Assembly (NCBI RefSeq): GCF_023952475.1
Contig: NZ_JALHRX010000002.1
Location: 434,001 to 498,000 of the forward strand
Direction of reading: 5' to 3'
DNA from: Cupriavidus sp. WGlv3
GTDB taxonomy: Bacteria; Pseudomonadota; Gammaproteobacteria; Burkholderiales; Burkholderiaceae
Length of the DNA: 64,000 nucleotides
Shown here: positions 33,665-41,641 of the stretch, piece by piece
Layout: each line of letters begins with the position of its first letter
Numbering within the stretch: the first letter of the stretch is position 1
Notes under the pieces: model-generated
Database searches by the model: none
The model's input: the letters and a program-made list of their open reading frames with translations, nothing else
What the model was told of the DNA's origin: nothing
Translations under genes and position numbers: made by a program

Positions 33665-35683
33665 ATGTCAGATACCGATCCTCCCGCCGCCTCCGCCACG
33701 GCGGCATCCGCCTTGCCGGCCCTGCGCCATCGCCTTTCCACGCGCATCATCTCGCTCTCGCTCGCTGTGCTGCTGGTGGTGCTGGGCATGATCTCCGGCA
33801 CGCTGTGGCTGTCCTGGAAGCTGGAAGGCGCCGGCGCCGCCATCAACGATGCCGGCAGCCTGCGCATGCGCGCCAACCGCGTGGCGATCGAGCTGGCGCT
33901 GGCGCACGCGGGCCGCGCCAATGACCTGGCCGCGCAGATGCAGGCGCTGGACGCCACCCTGGCGCTGCTGAAGAAGGGCGATGCGGCGCGCCCGCTGTTC
34001 CTGCCGGACGAGCCCGCTATCCATACGCAGATGACCCGCGTCACCCATGACTGGCAACAGCGGCTGCGACCGCTGGCCGTGGCCGGCTCATCGCCCGCAG
34101 CATACATTGCCGCGCTGCCGGGTTTTGTCGCCCAGGCCGACCGCCTGGTCGGCATGATCGAACACGACAGCGCGCGCAAGACCGACCTGCTGCGCCTGTC
34201 GCAAACCGCCCTGGCGCTGATGGCCTGCATCGGCACGGTCGCCGTGATCTACCTGCTTTACCTGTGGATCATCCTGCCGGTGCTGCGCCTGCAGGACGGC
34301 TTGCGGCGCATGGCCGCGCGCGAATTCTCGCTGCGCCTGCCGGTGGAAAGCCGCGACGAGTTCGGCACGCTCAGCGAGGGCTTCAACCGCATGGCGGGCG
34401 AGCTGCAGAGCCTGTACCACGACCTCGAAGCGCGCGTGGCGCAGAAGACCGCGGAGCTGGAGCGCCACAACCGCGACCTGGAAACGCTGTACGAGATGGC
34501 CGCCTTCCTCAACCAGGCCGCCGACGCCGAAACCATGGCGCAGGGCTTCCTGGCGCGGGTGATGCGCCAGTTCGATGCCGACGGCGGCAGCGTGCGCGTG
34601 CTCGACAACCGCCACGGCCGCATGCACCTGCTGGCGGCCGCGGGCCTGCCGGCGGCGCTGGCCGAGGCCGATTCCTGCGCATCGGCCAACGGCTGCCATT
34701 GCGGCGATGCCACGCGCGAGGCCGTGATCGCCATCGTCGACCTGCGCGGCGCGGCGCGCGCCGGCGCGGCCGACGAAACGCCGTGCGGCCGCGACGGCTT
34801 CCAGTCGCTGGCGGCGTTCCGCATCGAAAGCCAGCGCGGCGCCACCGGCATGTTCGCGCTGCACTTCCGCGCGCCGCGCCGACTGCCGCCGTCGGACCGG
34901 CAACTGCTGCAGACGCTGGCGCAGCACCTGGGCACCGCGCTGGAACACCTGCGCCTGTCCGCCACCGCGCGCCAGCTGGCGGTGGTGGAAGAGCGCAACC
35001 TCGTCGCGCAGGGCCTGCACGACAGCATCGCCCAGGGACTGAACTACCTGAACCTGCAGGTGCAGCTGCTGGACGACGCGGTCGCGCGCGACGACCTGGC
35101 CGAGACCCGCGAACTGGTGCCGATGCTGCGCCACGGCGTGGAAGAGAGCTACCAGGACGTGCGCGAGCTGCTCAACAACTTCCGCTCGCGCCTGGGCACC
35201 GGCGAGTTGCGCCCCGCGGTGGAAGAGACCGTCGAACGCTTTCGCCGGCAATGCCGCACCGAGGCCACGCTGGCCATCGACGAACGCGGCGGTGCCTGGC
35301 CGCTATCGCCCGAGCAGCAGCTGCAGGTGCTGTTCATCCTGCAGGAGGCGCTTTCCAACGTGCGCAAGCACGCCATGGCGGCGCACGTGGCGGTGGCGCT
35401 CAGCCATGGCCGCGATTTCCGCCTGGTGGTGCAGGACGACGGCGAGGGCTTCGATCCCGACGAACTGGCCACCCGCGCCGACGCCCATATCGGCCTGAGC
35501 ATCATGCGCGAGCGCGCCGCGCGGCTGGGGGCCCAGCTGCACGTGCAGGCCAGCCCTGGCAGCGGCGTGCGCATCGAGCTGGTGCTGCCCGCCGGCAGCC
35601 AGGGCGCCGCCCGGCGCGACCGCGGCGCCAGCCCCATGACCAGCCTTAGCCGCCTGACCCTCCCGAGCGAGACCCAGCCATGA
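33665..35683 (+). CDS. narX: NarX-type nitrate/nitrite sensor kinase
   Basis: A 672-residue membrane kinase. A first TM helix (about 28-50) is followed by the P-box INDAGSLRMRANRVA (60-74), the nitrate-binding signature of NarX/NarQ, a periplasmic four-helix sensor, a second TM (about 180-203) and a HAMP domain. A central GAF-like module with a Cys-rich loop (CASANGCHCG) and the HisKA_3/HATPase end follow. His452 lies in AQGLHDSIAQGL, G1 is DDGEGFD near 591, and G2 is HIGLSIM. It senses nitrate/nitrite and phosphorylates the NarL-like regulator encoded with an ATGA overlap. Confidence 0.92.
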   Translation: MSDTDPPAASATAASALPALRHRLSTRIISLSLAVLLVVLGMISGTLWLSWKLEGAGAAINDAGSLRMRANRVAIELALAHAGRANDLAAQMQALDATLALLKKGDAARPLFLPDEPAIHTQMTRVTHDWQQRLRPLAVAGSSPAAYIAALPGFVAQADRLVGMIEHDSARKTDLLRLSQTALALMACIGTVAVIYLLYLWIILPVLRLQDGLRRMAAREFSLRLPVESRDEFGTLSEGFNRMAGELQSLYHDLEARVAQKTAELERHNRDLETLYEMAAFLNQAADAETMAQGFLARVMRQFDADGGSVRVLDNRHGRMHLLAAAGLPAALAEADSCASANGCHCGDATREAVIAIVDLRGAARAGAADETPCGRDGFQSLAAFRIESQRGATGMFALHFRAPRRLPPSDRQLLQTLAQHLGTALEHLRLSATARQLAVVEERNLVAQGLHDSIAQGLNYLNLQVQLLDDAVARDDLAETRELVPMLRHGVEESYQDVRELLNNFRSRLGTGELRPAVEETVERFRRQCRTEATLAIDERGGAWPLSPEQQLQVLFILQEALSNVRKHAMAAHVAVALSHGRDFRLVVQDDGEGFDPDELATRADAHIGLSIMRERAARLGAQLHVQASPGSGVRIELVLPAGSQGAARRDRGASPMTSLSRLTLPSETQP

Positions 35684-36333
35684 CCATCCGCATCCTGCTG
35701 ATCGACGACCACACCCTGTTCCGCTCGGGCATCCGCGCGCTGCTGCAGCGCCAGGCCGACTTCGAGATCGTCGACGAAGCCGCCGACGGCGTGGAAGGCA
35801 TCAAGCGCGCCAAGCAGCACCGCCCCGACGTGATCCTGCTCGACCTGAACATGCCGGGCCTGTCCGGGCTCGAAGCGCTGCAGCTGCTGGTCGAAGACCT
35901 GCCGCAGACTGCGGTGATCGTGCTGACGGTGTCCGAGGAGGCCGAGGAGCTGGCCGCCGCGCTGCGCGGCGGCGCGCGCGGCTACCTGATCAAGAATATC
36001 GAGACCGAGGCGCTGATCGCCGGCATTCGCCGCGCCGCCGCCGGCGAGCCGGTGATCTCCGACAGCATGACCGCCAAGCTGGTGGCCCAGTTCCGCGCGC
36101 CCGCGCCCGTGGCTGCGCCGCGCCAGGAAGAAGCGCCGCGGCTGACCGCGCGCGAGCGCGAGATCGTGCAGGGCCTGGCCCGCGGCGAAAGCAACAAGGA
36201 GATCGCGCGCGACCTGGGCGTGGCCGAAAGCACGGTGAAGATCCACGTGCAGAACATCCTGAAGAAGCTGAACCTGGCCAGCCGCGTGCAGGTGGCGGTC
36301 TATGCCGTGGAACACGGCCTGAACACGGCCTGA
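35680..36333 (+). CDS. narL: NarL-type response regulator
   Basis: A 217-residue regulator. The receiver has IDDH at its start and the phospho-acceptor Asp55 in VILLDLNMPGLSG. The C-terminal LuxR-type helix-turn-helix is LTAREREIVQGLARGESNKEIARDL, then AESTVKIHVQNILKKL. The start codon overlaps the narX-like stop (ATGA), so they are coupled. NarL-type proteins bind TACNNNT heptamers upstream of nitrate-regulated genes; targets here cannot be fixed by eye but the denitrification block upstream is plausible. Confidence 0.93.
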   Translation: MTIRILLIDDHTLFRSGIRALLQRQADFEIVDEAADGVEGIKRAKQHRPDVILLDLNMPGLSGLEALQLLVEDLPQTAVIVLTVSEEAEELAAALRGGARGYLIKNIETEALIAGIRRAAAGEPVISDSMTAKLVAQFRAPAPVAAPRQEEAPRLTAREREIVQGLARGESNKEIARDLGVAESTVKIHVQNILKKLNLASRVQVAVYAVEHGLNTA

Positions 36334-36529
36334 TCACCGCCCGCGCTGGCCGCGCGGGTCGCCTTGCCCGCACTTGGGCGTCGTCCGATTCCTACATCGA
36401 TATCAGTCCCTGCCCGGAGGGATGCCCGCACCCCTTGTTCTACGCTGAACGGTAAGCGGATGGCTCTGCGGAGCCGCCTCGGAGTCGGAAGCCGCGCGGC
36501 TTCCCCGATCCACGAACAAGGAGCACGCC

Positions 36530-36688
36530 ATGGGCATCGGCACCATCCTTCTGATCATTCTCGTCCTGCTGCTGATCGGCGCTTTGCCGGCCTGGCCGTA
36601 CAGTTCCGGCTGGGGCTACTGGCCGAGCGGCGGCCTGGGGCTGATCGTCCTGATCGTGGTGCTGCTGGTGGTGCTGGGCCGGATCTAG
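36530..36688 (+). CDS. DUF3309 small membrane protein
   Basis: A 52-residue protein, easily missed because of its size. MGIGTILLIILVLLLIGALP is helix 1, a turn with PAWPYSSGWGYWPSGG follows, and GLGLIVLIVVLLVVLGRI is helix 2. The tryptophan/tyrosine-rich loop with the Trp-Gly-Tyr pattern is diagnostic of the DUF3309 family, common in alpha- and betaproteobacteria and often linked to stress loci. AAGGAG lies at good distance upstream. Function unknown. Confidence 0.88.
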   Translation: MGIGTILLIILVLLLIGALPAWPYSSGWGYWPSGGLGLIVLIVVLLVVLGRI

Positions 36689-36848
36689 CGTCCGGCGGGC
36701 AGCGAACCGCGGCACGAAGCACGCAGGCAGTTTTGCGTGCCGGCCGCGCTTGTCGCGGCCGCGCCTGGCACCTATAACGAAGCGCGGGCACGCGCGTCTG
36801 CGTGCGCCCGGTCCTTTCAACCTTTTCACCTTTCGCAAGGAGACTCAG

Positions 36849-37037
36849 ATGCCAGCAAAATCCAAGGCGCAACAGCAGGCCGCCGGAGCGGCGCTCTCCG
36901 CAAAGCGCGGCGAAAAGAAGGCCGGTTCGCTGAAGGGACCTTCCCGCTCGATGTACAAGTCGATGAGCGAGAAGGAACTCGACAAGATGGCTTCGACCAA
37001 GACCAAGGGCATGCCGAAGCACAAGTCGGAACGTTGA
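36849..37037 (+). CDS. DUF3008 small basic protein
   Basis: A 62-residue, Lys/Ser/Ala-rich protein (MPAKSKAQQQAAGAALSAKR at the start, SMSEKELDKMASTKTKG near the end) matching the DUF3008 family. It is hydrophilic, without signal peptide or membrane segment, and probably partly disordered. AAGGAGA precedes the ATG. It is followed by a strong hairpin. Relatives accompany stress and stationary-phase genes; no function has been shown. Confidence 0.88.
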   Translation: MPAKSKAQQQAAGAALSAKRGEKKAGSLKGPSRSMYKSMSEKELDKMASTKTKGMPKHKSER

Positions 37038-37046
37038 CCGGTACGC

Positions 37047-37070
37047 GCCGGCCTCCTGCGGGAGGCCGGC
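37047..37070 (+). terminator. Hairpin after the DUF3008 gene
   Basis: A perfect 10-bp stem GCCGGCCTCC / GGAGGCCGGC with a TGCG loop starts 9 bases after the stop. No T tract follows, so efficiency as a factor-independent terminator is uncertain. Confidence 0.6.
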
Positions 37071-37100
37071 CCGCGCTTGCAGCGCGGCAACACACCAATA

Positions 37101-37124
37101 CAGGGCAGGCGCGCGCCTGCCCTG
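37101..37124. repeat. 24-bp perfect palindrome
   Basis: CAGGGCAGGCGC and its exact reverse complement are joined without spacer, between the DUF3008 gene and the convergent ParB-like gene. Possible second terminator hairpin or protein-binding site. Confidence 0.5.
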
Positions 37125-37162
37125 CTGCTATCCGGCCCTGCCGTTTTTGCCCGGGCCGGGCT

Positions 37163-37897
37163 TCACTTCAATGACTTGGCGGGCTTGCCCGTCTTGCCCT
37201 CCAGCGGTCCCCCACAATAGCCTGGCAGGTCCCTGGCGCGCGGGCTGCGGGCGAGCTTGATCGATTCCGCCAGCGCCAGCCCAAAGCCCGCAATGCTTTC
37301 CAGGTCTTGCTCCACCCGTTTGCGCAGGAACCCCGCCCAGCAGAAGTCGCCGTAGGCGCCGTCCGGCTTGCGGTACGCGCCCGCTTCGCGGACAAAGGCG
37401 GCCAGGCTGCGATACGGGTCGTCGCGCATGCTGCGCACGGTCGAGGGCAAGGCCTTGGGCCCCTGCCGCTTGCCGTGTTCATCGTAGGGATGGACATGGC
37501 CAAGCTGGTGCATGCGCTTCCAGAACGCGGCGCCGTCCAGATGGCTGAAGTCTTCCAGCACCCGCACCGGCGCGAGCTGATAGCCGAGGTCCAGCCACGC
37601 GCGCGCCCAGTGGTGGTGGTCGACGATATAAAGCTCTCCGCCCGGCCCCGCCACGGTCTTGATGCGATGCCGGCGCATGAAGCGCTGCAGCACCTCGCGG
37701 TCTTCCGGATCGGCGTGGCGCTGCGTAACTTCCATCTTGTGGTGGACGTGGATGTAGCCGAGCGTCAGCTGGGTCGGACGCAGCCGCGCCAGTTCGGCGA
37801 TGGCCTTGCCGCGCGAGCAGCGTGGCGCCACCACCGGCGCGACGACCGGATCGGCGCCGGGGCCCCGGTCGGCCGGATCGGCGGGGCGTTCAGTCAT
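37163..37897 (-). CDS. ParB-like nuclease-domain protein (PF08857 type), paralogue 1
   Basis: A 244-residue protein of the putative ParB-like nuclease family. The ParB/sulfiredoxin-like core is visible: LARLRPTQLTLGYIHVHHKM, LYIVDHHHWARAWLDLG (signature with three His) and a C-terminal region HVHPYDEHGK, MRDDPYRSLAAFVREAGAY, SPRARDLPGYCGG. No helix-turn-helix of chromosomal ParB is present, so it is not a partition protein. Biochemistry unknown. Its start overlaps the end of the YflT-like gene by 8 bases, implying coupling. A paralogue is at 40950-41624. Confidence 0.82.
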   Translation of the reverse strand: MTERPADPADRGPGADPVVAPVVAPRCSRGKAIAELARLRPTQLTLGYIHVHHKMEVTQRHADPEDREVLQRFMRRHRIKTVAGPGGELYIVDHHHWARAWLDLGYQLAPVRVLEDFSHLDGAAFWKRMHQLGHVHPYDEHGKRQGPKALPSTVRSMRDDPYRSLAAFVREAGAYRKPDGAYGDFCWAGFLRKRVEQDLESIAGFGLALAESIKLARSPRARDLPGYCGGPLEGKTGKPAKSLK

Positions 37898-38342
37898 GCT
37901 CGACACGTTTCTGGTTGACGAAGTGCTCGAGCTCGCTACCGGGGTCCTCATTGCCGGTGCTCTCCTCGGCGGTGGCGTCGCTGGCCAGCGGCCGCGGCCA
38001 GTACTCGCCCTCGCCCTCGCGCACCGGCTCGCCGGGCCGGGCCGGATCGAAATCGGTCCACTGCCCGCCTTCCCAGGTGCCCTGCGCGCGCTCCAACTGG
38101 CTGGCGCCGCTTTCGCGCAGCACGTCGATGACCACCGAACCCAGCCCGTTGTTGACGCACGCGGCCAGCATGACGTTGTCCGCCGGCTGCTGCGCGGCGG
38201 CATCGTCCTGCTGATCCCTGGCGGGGCCCCGCACTGACACGATGGATACATCCCACACCGAGAACCCGCGCGCGAACAGCGTGCGCGCGGCATCCTCGGC
38301 GCTGGCGAGCGAATCGAAACGTCCGGCGATGATCGATGACAT
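37890..38342 (-). CDS. General stress protein 17M/YflT-like protein, short paralogue
   Basis: A 150-residue protein. The N-terminus MSSIIAGRFDSLASAEDAARTLFARGF is the YflT/GSP17M ferredoxin-like module found in heat- and osmotic-stress proteins. Next come LAACVNNGLGSVVIDVLRESGA and a C-terminal GTWEGGQWTDFDPARP motif. The protein at 47234-47824 has the same two ends but with a hydrophobic glycine-zipper inserted between them. Seen facts stop there; a stress role is inferred from the family and neighbours. Coupled to the ParB-like gene by an 8-base overlap. Confidence 0.75.
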   Translation of the reverse strand: MSSIIAGRFDSLASAEDAARTLFARGFSVWDVSIVSVRGPARDQQDDAAAQQPADNVMLAACVNNGLGSVVIDVLRESGASQLERAQGTWEGGQWTDFDPARPGEPVREGEGEYWPRPLASDATAEESTGNEDPGSELEHFVNQKRVEHD

Positions 38343-38508
38343 GATGCCTCCCAGAGATTGGCGATGGCGGTCGGCTGATCTCACCCGTATTGCAAGAGCC
38401 ACGCCTGCGCAGGATCTGCACGGCACGGCAGGGGGCGCGACCGCCGCATGCAATATTTGCAAAGACGCCCCCGAACTACATGCGCGCGCATGGCGCCAAC
38501 CCGGTCGA

Positions 38509-39366
38509 TCAGCCGTTCACGACCTCGCCGCCATTGATGTGCAGGATCTGTCCGGTGATATAGCTGGCCGCGTCGGAGGCGAGAAACACGTAGCCCCCGG
38601 CGACCTCGAACGGTTGCCCCGGGCGGCCCATGGGCGTCTTCTTGCCGAACTGCGCCACTTCTTCGGGGCTGAAGGTGGACGGAATCAGCGGCGTCCAGAT
38701 CGGACCCGGGGCCACACCGTTGACGCGGATGCCGCGCTCCACCACCTGCAGCGCCAGCGAGCGCGTAAACGACACGATCGCACCCTTGGTCGCGGAATAG
38801 TCCAGCAGGTGCTTGCTGCCGCGATAGGCGGTGACCGAAGTGGTGTTGAGGATCGATGCACCAGCCTTCAGGTGCGGCAGCACCGCGCGCGTCAGGTGGA
38901 ACATCGCAAACACGTTGGTGCGGAAGGTGGCCTCGACCTGGCTGGCGTCGACTTCCTCGAGCGATTCCTTGGGATGCTGCTCGGCGGCATTGTTGACCAG
39001 GATGTCGAGCTTGCCGTACTGCTGCAGCGTCTGCCGCGCGACCGCCTCGGCGTGCTCGCAGTCGGCGAGGTCGCCGGCGATGGCCAGGCATTTGCGCCCG
39101 GCCTGCTCGACCAGGTTGACGGTTTCGCGCGCGTCGGCGTGTTCGTCCAGATAGGCGATGGCGACATCGGCGCCTTCGCGCGCAAACGCCACCGCAATGG
39201 CGCGGCCGATGCCGCTGTCGCCGCCGGTGACCAGCGCCACGCGTCCGTTGAGCCGGCCGCTGCCGACGTAATCGTCCGCGCCGCTGTCCGGCTGCGGGCG
39301 CATCGGAGCTTCGAGGCCGGGCTGGCGCGACTGGTGCTGGGGCGGGACGCTCTTGGGTGTGGACAT
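38509..39366 (-). CDS. Short-chain dehydrogenase/reductase, YghA type
   Basis: A 285-residue NAD(P)-dependent SDR. After a polar N-terminal extension (residues 1-40) come the cofactor loop VALVTGGDSGIGRAIA, the NNAA motif (DILVNNAAEQ), Ser in NTTSVTAYRGS and the catalytic YSATK. The N-terminal extension and QHPKESLEEVD region match the YghA/YdaD/GsiB-linked general-stress SDR subgroup. Substrate is unknown. It faces away from the BON gene at 39714 and is isolated, with a 166-base gap to the YflT-like gene. Confidence 0.9.
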   Translation of the reverse strand: MSTPKSVPPQHQSRQPGLEAPMRPQPDSGADDYVGSGRLNGRVALVTGGDSGIGRAIAVAFAREGADVAIAYLDEHADARETVNLVEQAGRKCLAIAGDLADCEHAEAVARQTLQQYGKLDILVNNAAEQHPKESLEEVDASQVEATFRTNVFAMFHLTRAVLPHLKAGASILNTTSVTAYRGSKHLLDYSATKGAIVSFTRSLALQVVERGIRVNGVAPGPIWTPLIPSTFSPEEVAQFGKKTPMGRPGQPFEVAGGYVFLASDAASYITGQILHINGGEVVNG

Positions 39367-39713
39367 GGCAGTCTCCTGTCGGGGTGGCCGCGCCATGCGA
39401 CGTCGGCGTGACGGCGCGCCGCGGCCATGCAAGATGCCAGGGTGGCGCGCAAGTTCCATGCCGCAAAGCGCAAGGCGCCGGCCCGCATGCCGCCACGCGC
39501 GGCGGCACCGGCCCGGCGGCGCTGCCCGTAACCCTTACATCGCACGGCAATCCTTACAGCGCGCCGCGTTATCACGCTGCGCCGCTTCGTCTACGCGCCG
39601 GGGCACGGATTTTGCGGCCTTCTCCATATCCGAAACGTCAACGGCTTCCGGCGCCTGCCGCACATGCCTGCGGGCAGTGCCGGCGCGCGGGGCCTCACCG
39701 CCAGGAGGCAGAT
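39367..39713. other. Divergent promoter region, SDR / BON gene
   Basis: These 347 bases hold two copies, 19 bases apart, of a motif seen upstream of other genes in the window: GTAACCCTTAC (39528-39538) and GCAATCCTTAC (39547-39557). No further hairpin or gene was recognised. Confidence 0.5.
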
Positions 39714-40946
39714 ATGTTCAACTTCCGCAATGACCGCGGCAACCGCGGCCGGCCCGAAGCGCAACGCCGCGACCGCGGCCCCGAGCAAAGGATGCGCGAT
39801 GAGAGCGAGGGCCGCGGCTCGGAGGACTGGGGGCAGGAATGGGGCGAGGATTGGCGCGGCGAGAGCAGCCAGCGCCGGGGCGAGTATGGCGGCCATGGCT
39901 ATGAAAGCCGCCAGCGCTTTGAAGAAAACCGCCGCGACGAACAGCGCAACGAGCGTCGCGACGAACAGCGCAACGAAGGCCGCGGCCAGGGCCGCAGCAT
40001 GGGCAGCGAGCGCGAATCCTCGCGCCACGGCGGGCCTTGGTATCAGCAGGACACGCCCGCCGGCCAGCGGCGCGGCAGCTGGGGCGAGAGCGGCTATGGC
40101 GCCGCCGATGTCGGTGGCAGCGGCCATCCGTACAGCAGCGCCTATGGCGGCTACCGGCCATCGCAGCAGGACAGCGGCTACCGCAGCGAGGAACGCGAAT
40201 CGGGCTACGGCTATCGCGACGAAGACCGCTTCGGCCCGCGCGGGCGCCGCAGCGAATCCAGCGGCCGCGGAGAACGCTATGAGCGCGATGAGCGCAGTGA
40301 ACGCGGCAGCGAGCGCAATCAGCGCGGCCAGGGCGGCTGGGGCTCGGAGCGGGGCCGCAGCGAAGGCGGCCGCGCCATGCACTGGCAGGAAGGCAGCGAA
40401 CGCGACCGCGCCCAGCGGGGCGGACAGCCCAGCTATGGCGGTGGCTACTTCGGCGATCCGGGCCGTGGCGGCCAGTCGTTCAGCGGCGGACAGCGCGTCT
40501 ACCCGGACGACCCGGGCTATCGGCGCCGCACCCCGTTCGCGGGGCAGGCCAGCGCCTCCGGCACGCAGGGCGGGCAGCATGCCGGCCGCCGCGCCACCGG
40601 ACCCAAGGGTTACCGGCGCTCCGACGAGCGCGTGCGAGAGGATGTGTGCGAACGCCTGGCGATGAACCCGTATATCGACGTCGGCGAGGTCAGCGTCGAG
40701 GTAGCGAATGGGGTCGTGACGCTGGACGGCACCGTCAGCGAGCGCCGCGAGAAATACGTGGTCGAGGAGATCGCCGACGCGGTGTTCGGCGTCACCGAGG
40801 TCGACAACCGCCTGCGCGTGCAGCGCCAGCAAGGCAGCTCGTGGGCGGCAGGCTCCGAAGTGGGCGGCGACACAACGAGCAGCAGCAGCAGCGGCACCGC
40901 GTCGACGGGCGGCACTTCGCCGGACCGCACGCTCAACAAGAGCTGA
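39714..40946 (+). CDS. BON-domain protein with long Arg/Gly/Glu-rich N-terminus, paralogue 2
   Basis: A 410-residue protein. Residues 1-300 are strongly low-complexity (Arg, Glu, Gly, Ser, Tyr, Asp, Gln) including repeated RRDEQRNE units, probably disordered. One BON domain follows at about 302-380 (YRRSDERVREDVCERLAMNP, VSVEVANGVVTLDGTVSERREKYVVEEIADAVFGVTEVDNRLRV), then a Ser/Thr-rich tail. It matches the layout of the protein at 9947-11035. GGAGG lies before the ATG. Only 3 bases separate it from the downstream ParB-like gene. Confidence 0.85.
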   Translation: MFNFRNDRGNRGRPEAQRRDRGPEQRMRDESEGRGSEDWGQEWGEDWRGESSQRRGEYGGHGYESRQRFEENRRDEQRNERRDEQRNEGRGQGRSMGSERESSRHGGPWYQQDTPAGQRRGSWGESGYGAADVGGSGHPYSSAYGGYRPSQQDSGYRSEERESGYGYRDEDRFGPRGRRSESSGRGERYERDERSERGSERNQRGQGGWGSERGRSEGGRAMHWQEGSERDRAQRGGQPSYGGGYFGDPGRGGQSFSGGQRVYPDDPGYRRRTPFAGQASASGTQGGQHAGRRATGPKGYRRSDERVREDVCERLAMNPYIDVGEVSVEVANGVVTLDGTVSERREKYVVEEIADAVFGVTEVDNRLRVQRQQGSSWAAGSEVGGDTTSSSSSGTASTGGTSPDRTLNKS

Positions 40947-40949
40947 GCC

Positions 40950-41624
40950 TTGCCCTCCAGCCAGGCCCCCGCGCACACGGCGCCCGTCCCACGGCGGGCG
41001 CCGCGCAAGCTGGCGCCTGACAGCAAGCTGATGGTGCCGCTGGACGCGCTGCGCCCCACCCAGATCACGGTGGGCGGCTACCACGTGGCGCAAAAGATCC
41101 ACGTCACGCGGCGGGTTGCGCCCGAGGCGCGCGCGGCGTTCCTGGACCGGCACCGCGTGCACCTGGTGATCGGGCCGGAGCAGGTGCTCTATGTGGTCGA
41201 TCACCACCACTGGGTGCGCGCCTGGCATGACCTGGGACTGACCCATGTGCCCGGCATCGTGCGCGCCGACCTGAGCGACATGGACGTACCCGCGTTCTGG
41301 CGCCACATGGTCGCCAATCACCTGGTCCATCCCTACGACGAGCATGGCCGCCGGCGGCCCCTGACCGAACTTCCCGAGGCCATCCACGATATGCGCGACG
41401 ACCCGTACCGCAGCCTGGAGGCCTTCGTGCAGCTGGCGGGCGGCTATCGCAAGGTCAAGACCGCCTACCTCGATTTCCGCTGGGCGGACTTCTTCCGGCG
41501 CCACGTGCCCGGGCCGTTCGACACGCCGCATCACTTTGCCTTCGCGGTGGCGAGCGCGTTCAGGCTGGCGCACTCGCGCGAGGCCAAGGACCTGCCCGGC
41601 TATATCGGCGCGCTGGGGTGCTGA
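40950..41624 (+). CDS. ParB-like nuclease-domain protein (PF08857 type), paralogue 2
   Basis: A 224-residue paralogue of the protein at 37163-37897. Shared motifs include LRPTQITVGGYHVAQKIHV, LYVVDHHHWVRAWHDLG, LVHPYDEHGRR, MRDDPYRSLEAFVQLAGGYRK and a C-terminal AKDLPGYIG. No helix-turn-helix domain. The start shown is a TTG three bases after the BON stop; an ATG at 41031 would drop 27 residues but keep the domain. Reinitiation after the BON gene is likely. Function unknown. Confidence 0.8.
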   Translation: MPSSQAPAHTAPVPRRAPRKLAPDSKLMVPLDALRPTQITVGGYHVAQKIHVTRRVAPEARAAFLDRHRVHLVIGPEQVLYVVDHHHWVRAWHDLGLTHVPGIVRADLSDMDVPAFWRHMVANHLVHPYDEHGRRRPLTELPEAIHDMRDDPYRSLEAFVQLAGGYRKVKTAYLDFRWADFFRRHVPGPFDTPHHFAFAVASAFRLAHSREAKDLPGYIGALGC

Positions 41625-41641
41625 GCGCCGGGCCGGGACGA

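Noticed and set aside
37163..37897. Chromosome or plasmid partition gene parB
   Set aside because: The helix-turn-helix and dimerisation domains of partition ParB are absent, no parA is adjacent, and a paralogue sits 3 kb away. No origin-like iterons were seen.
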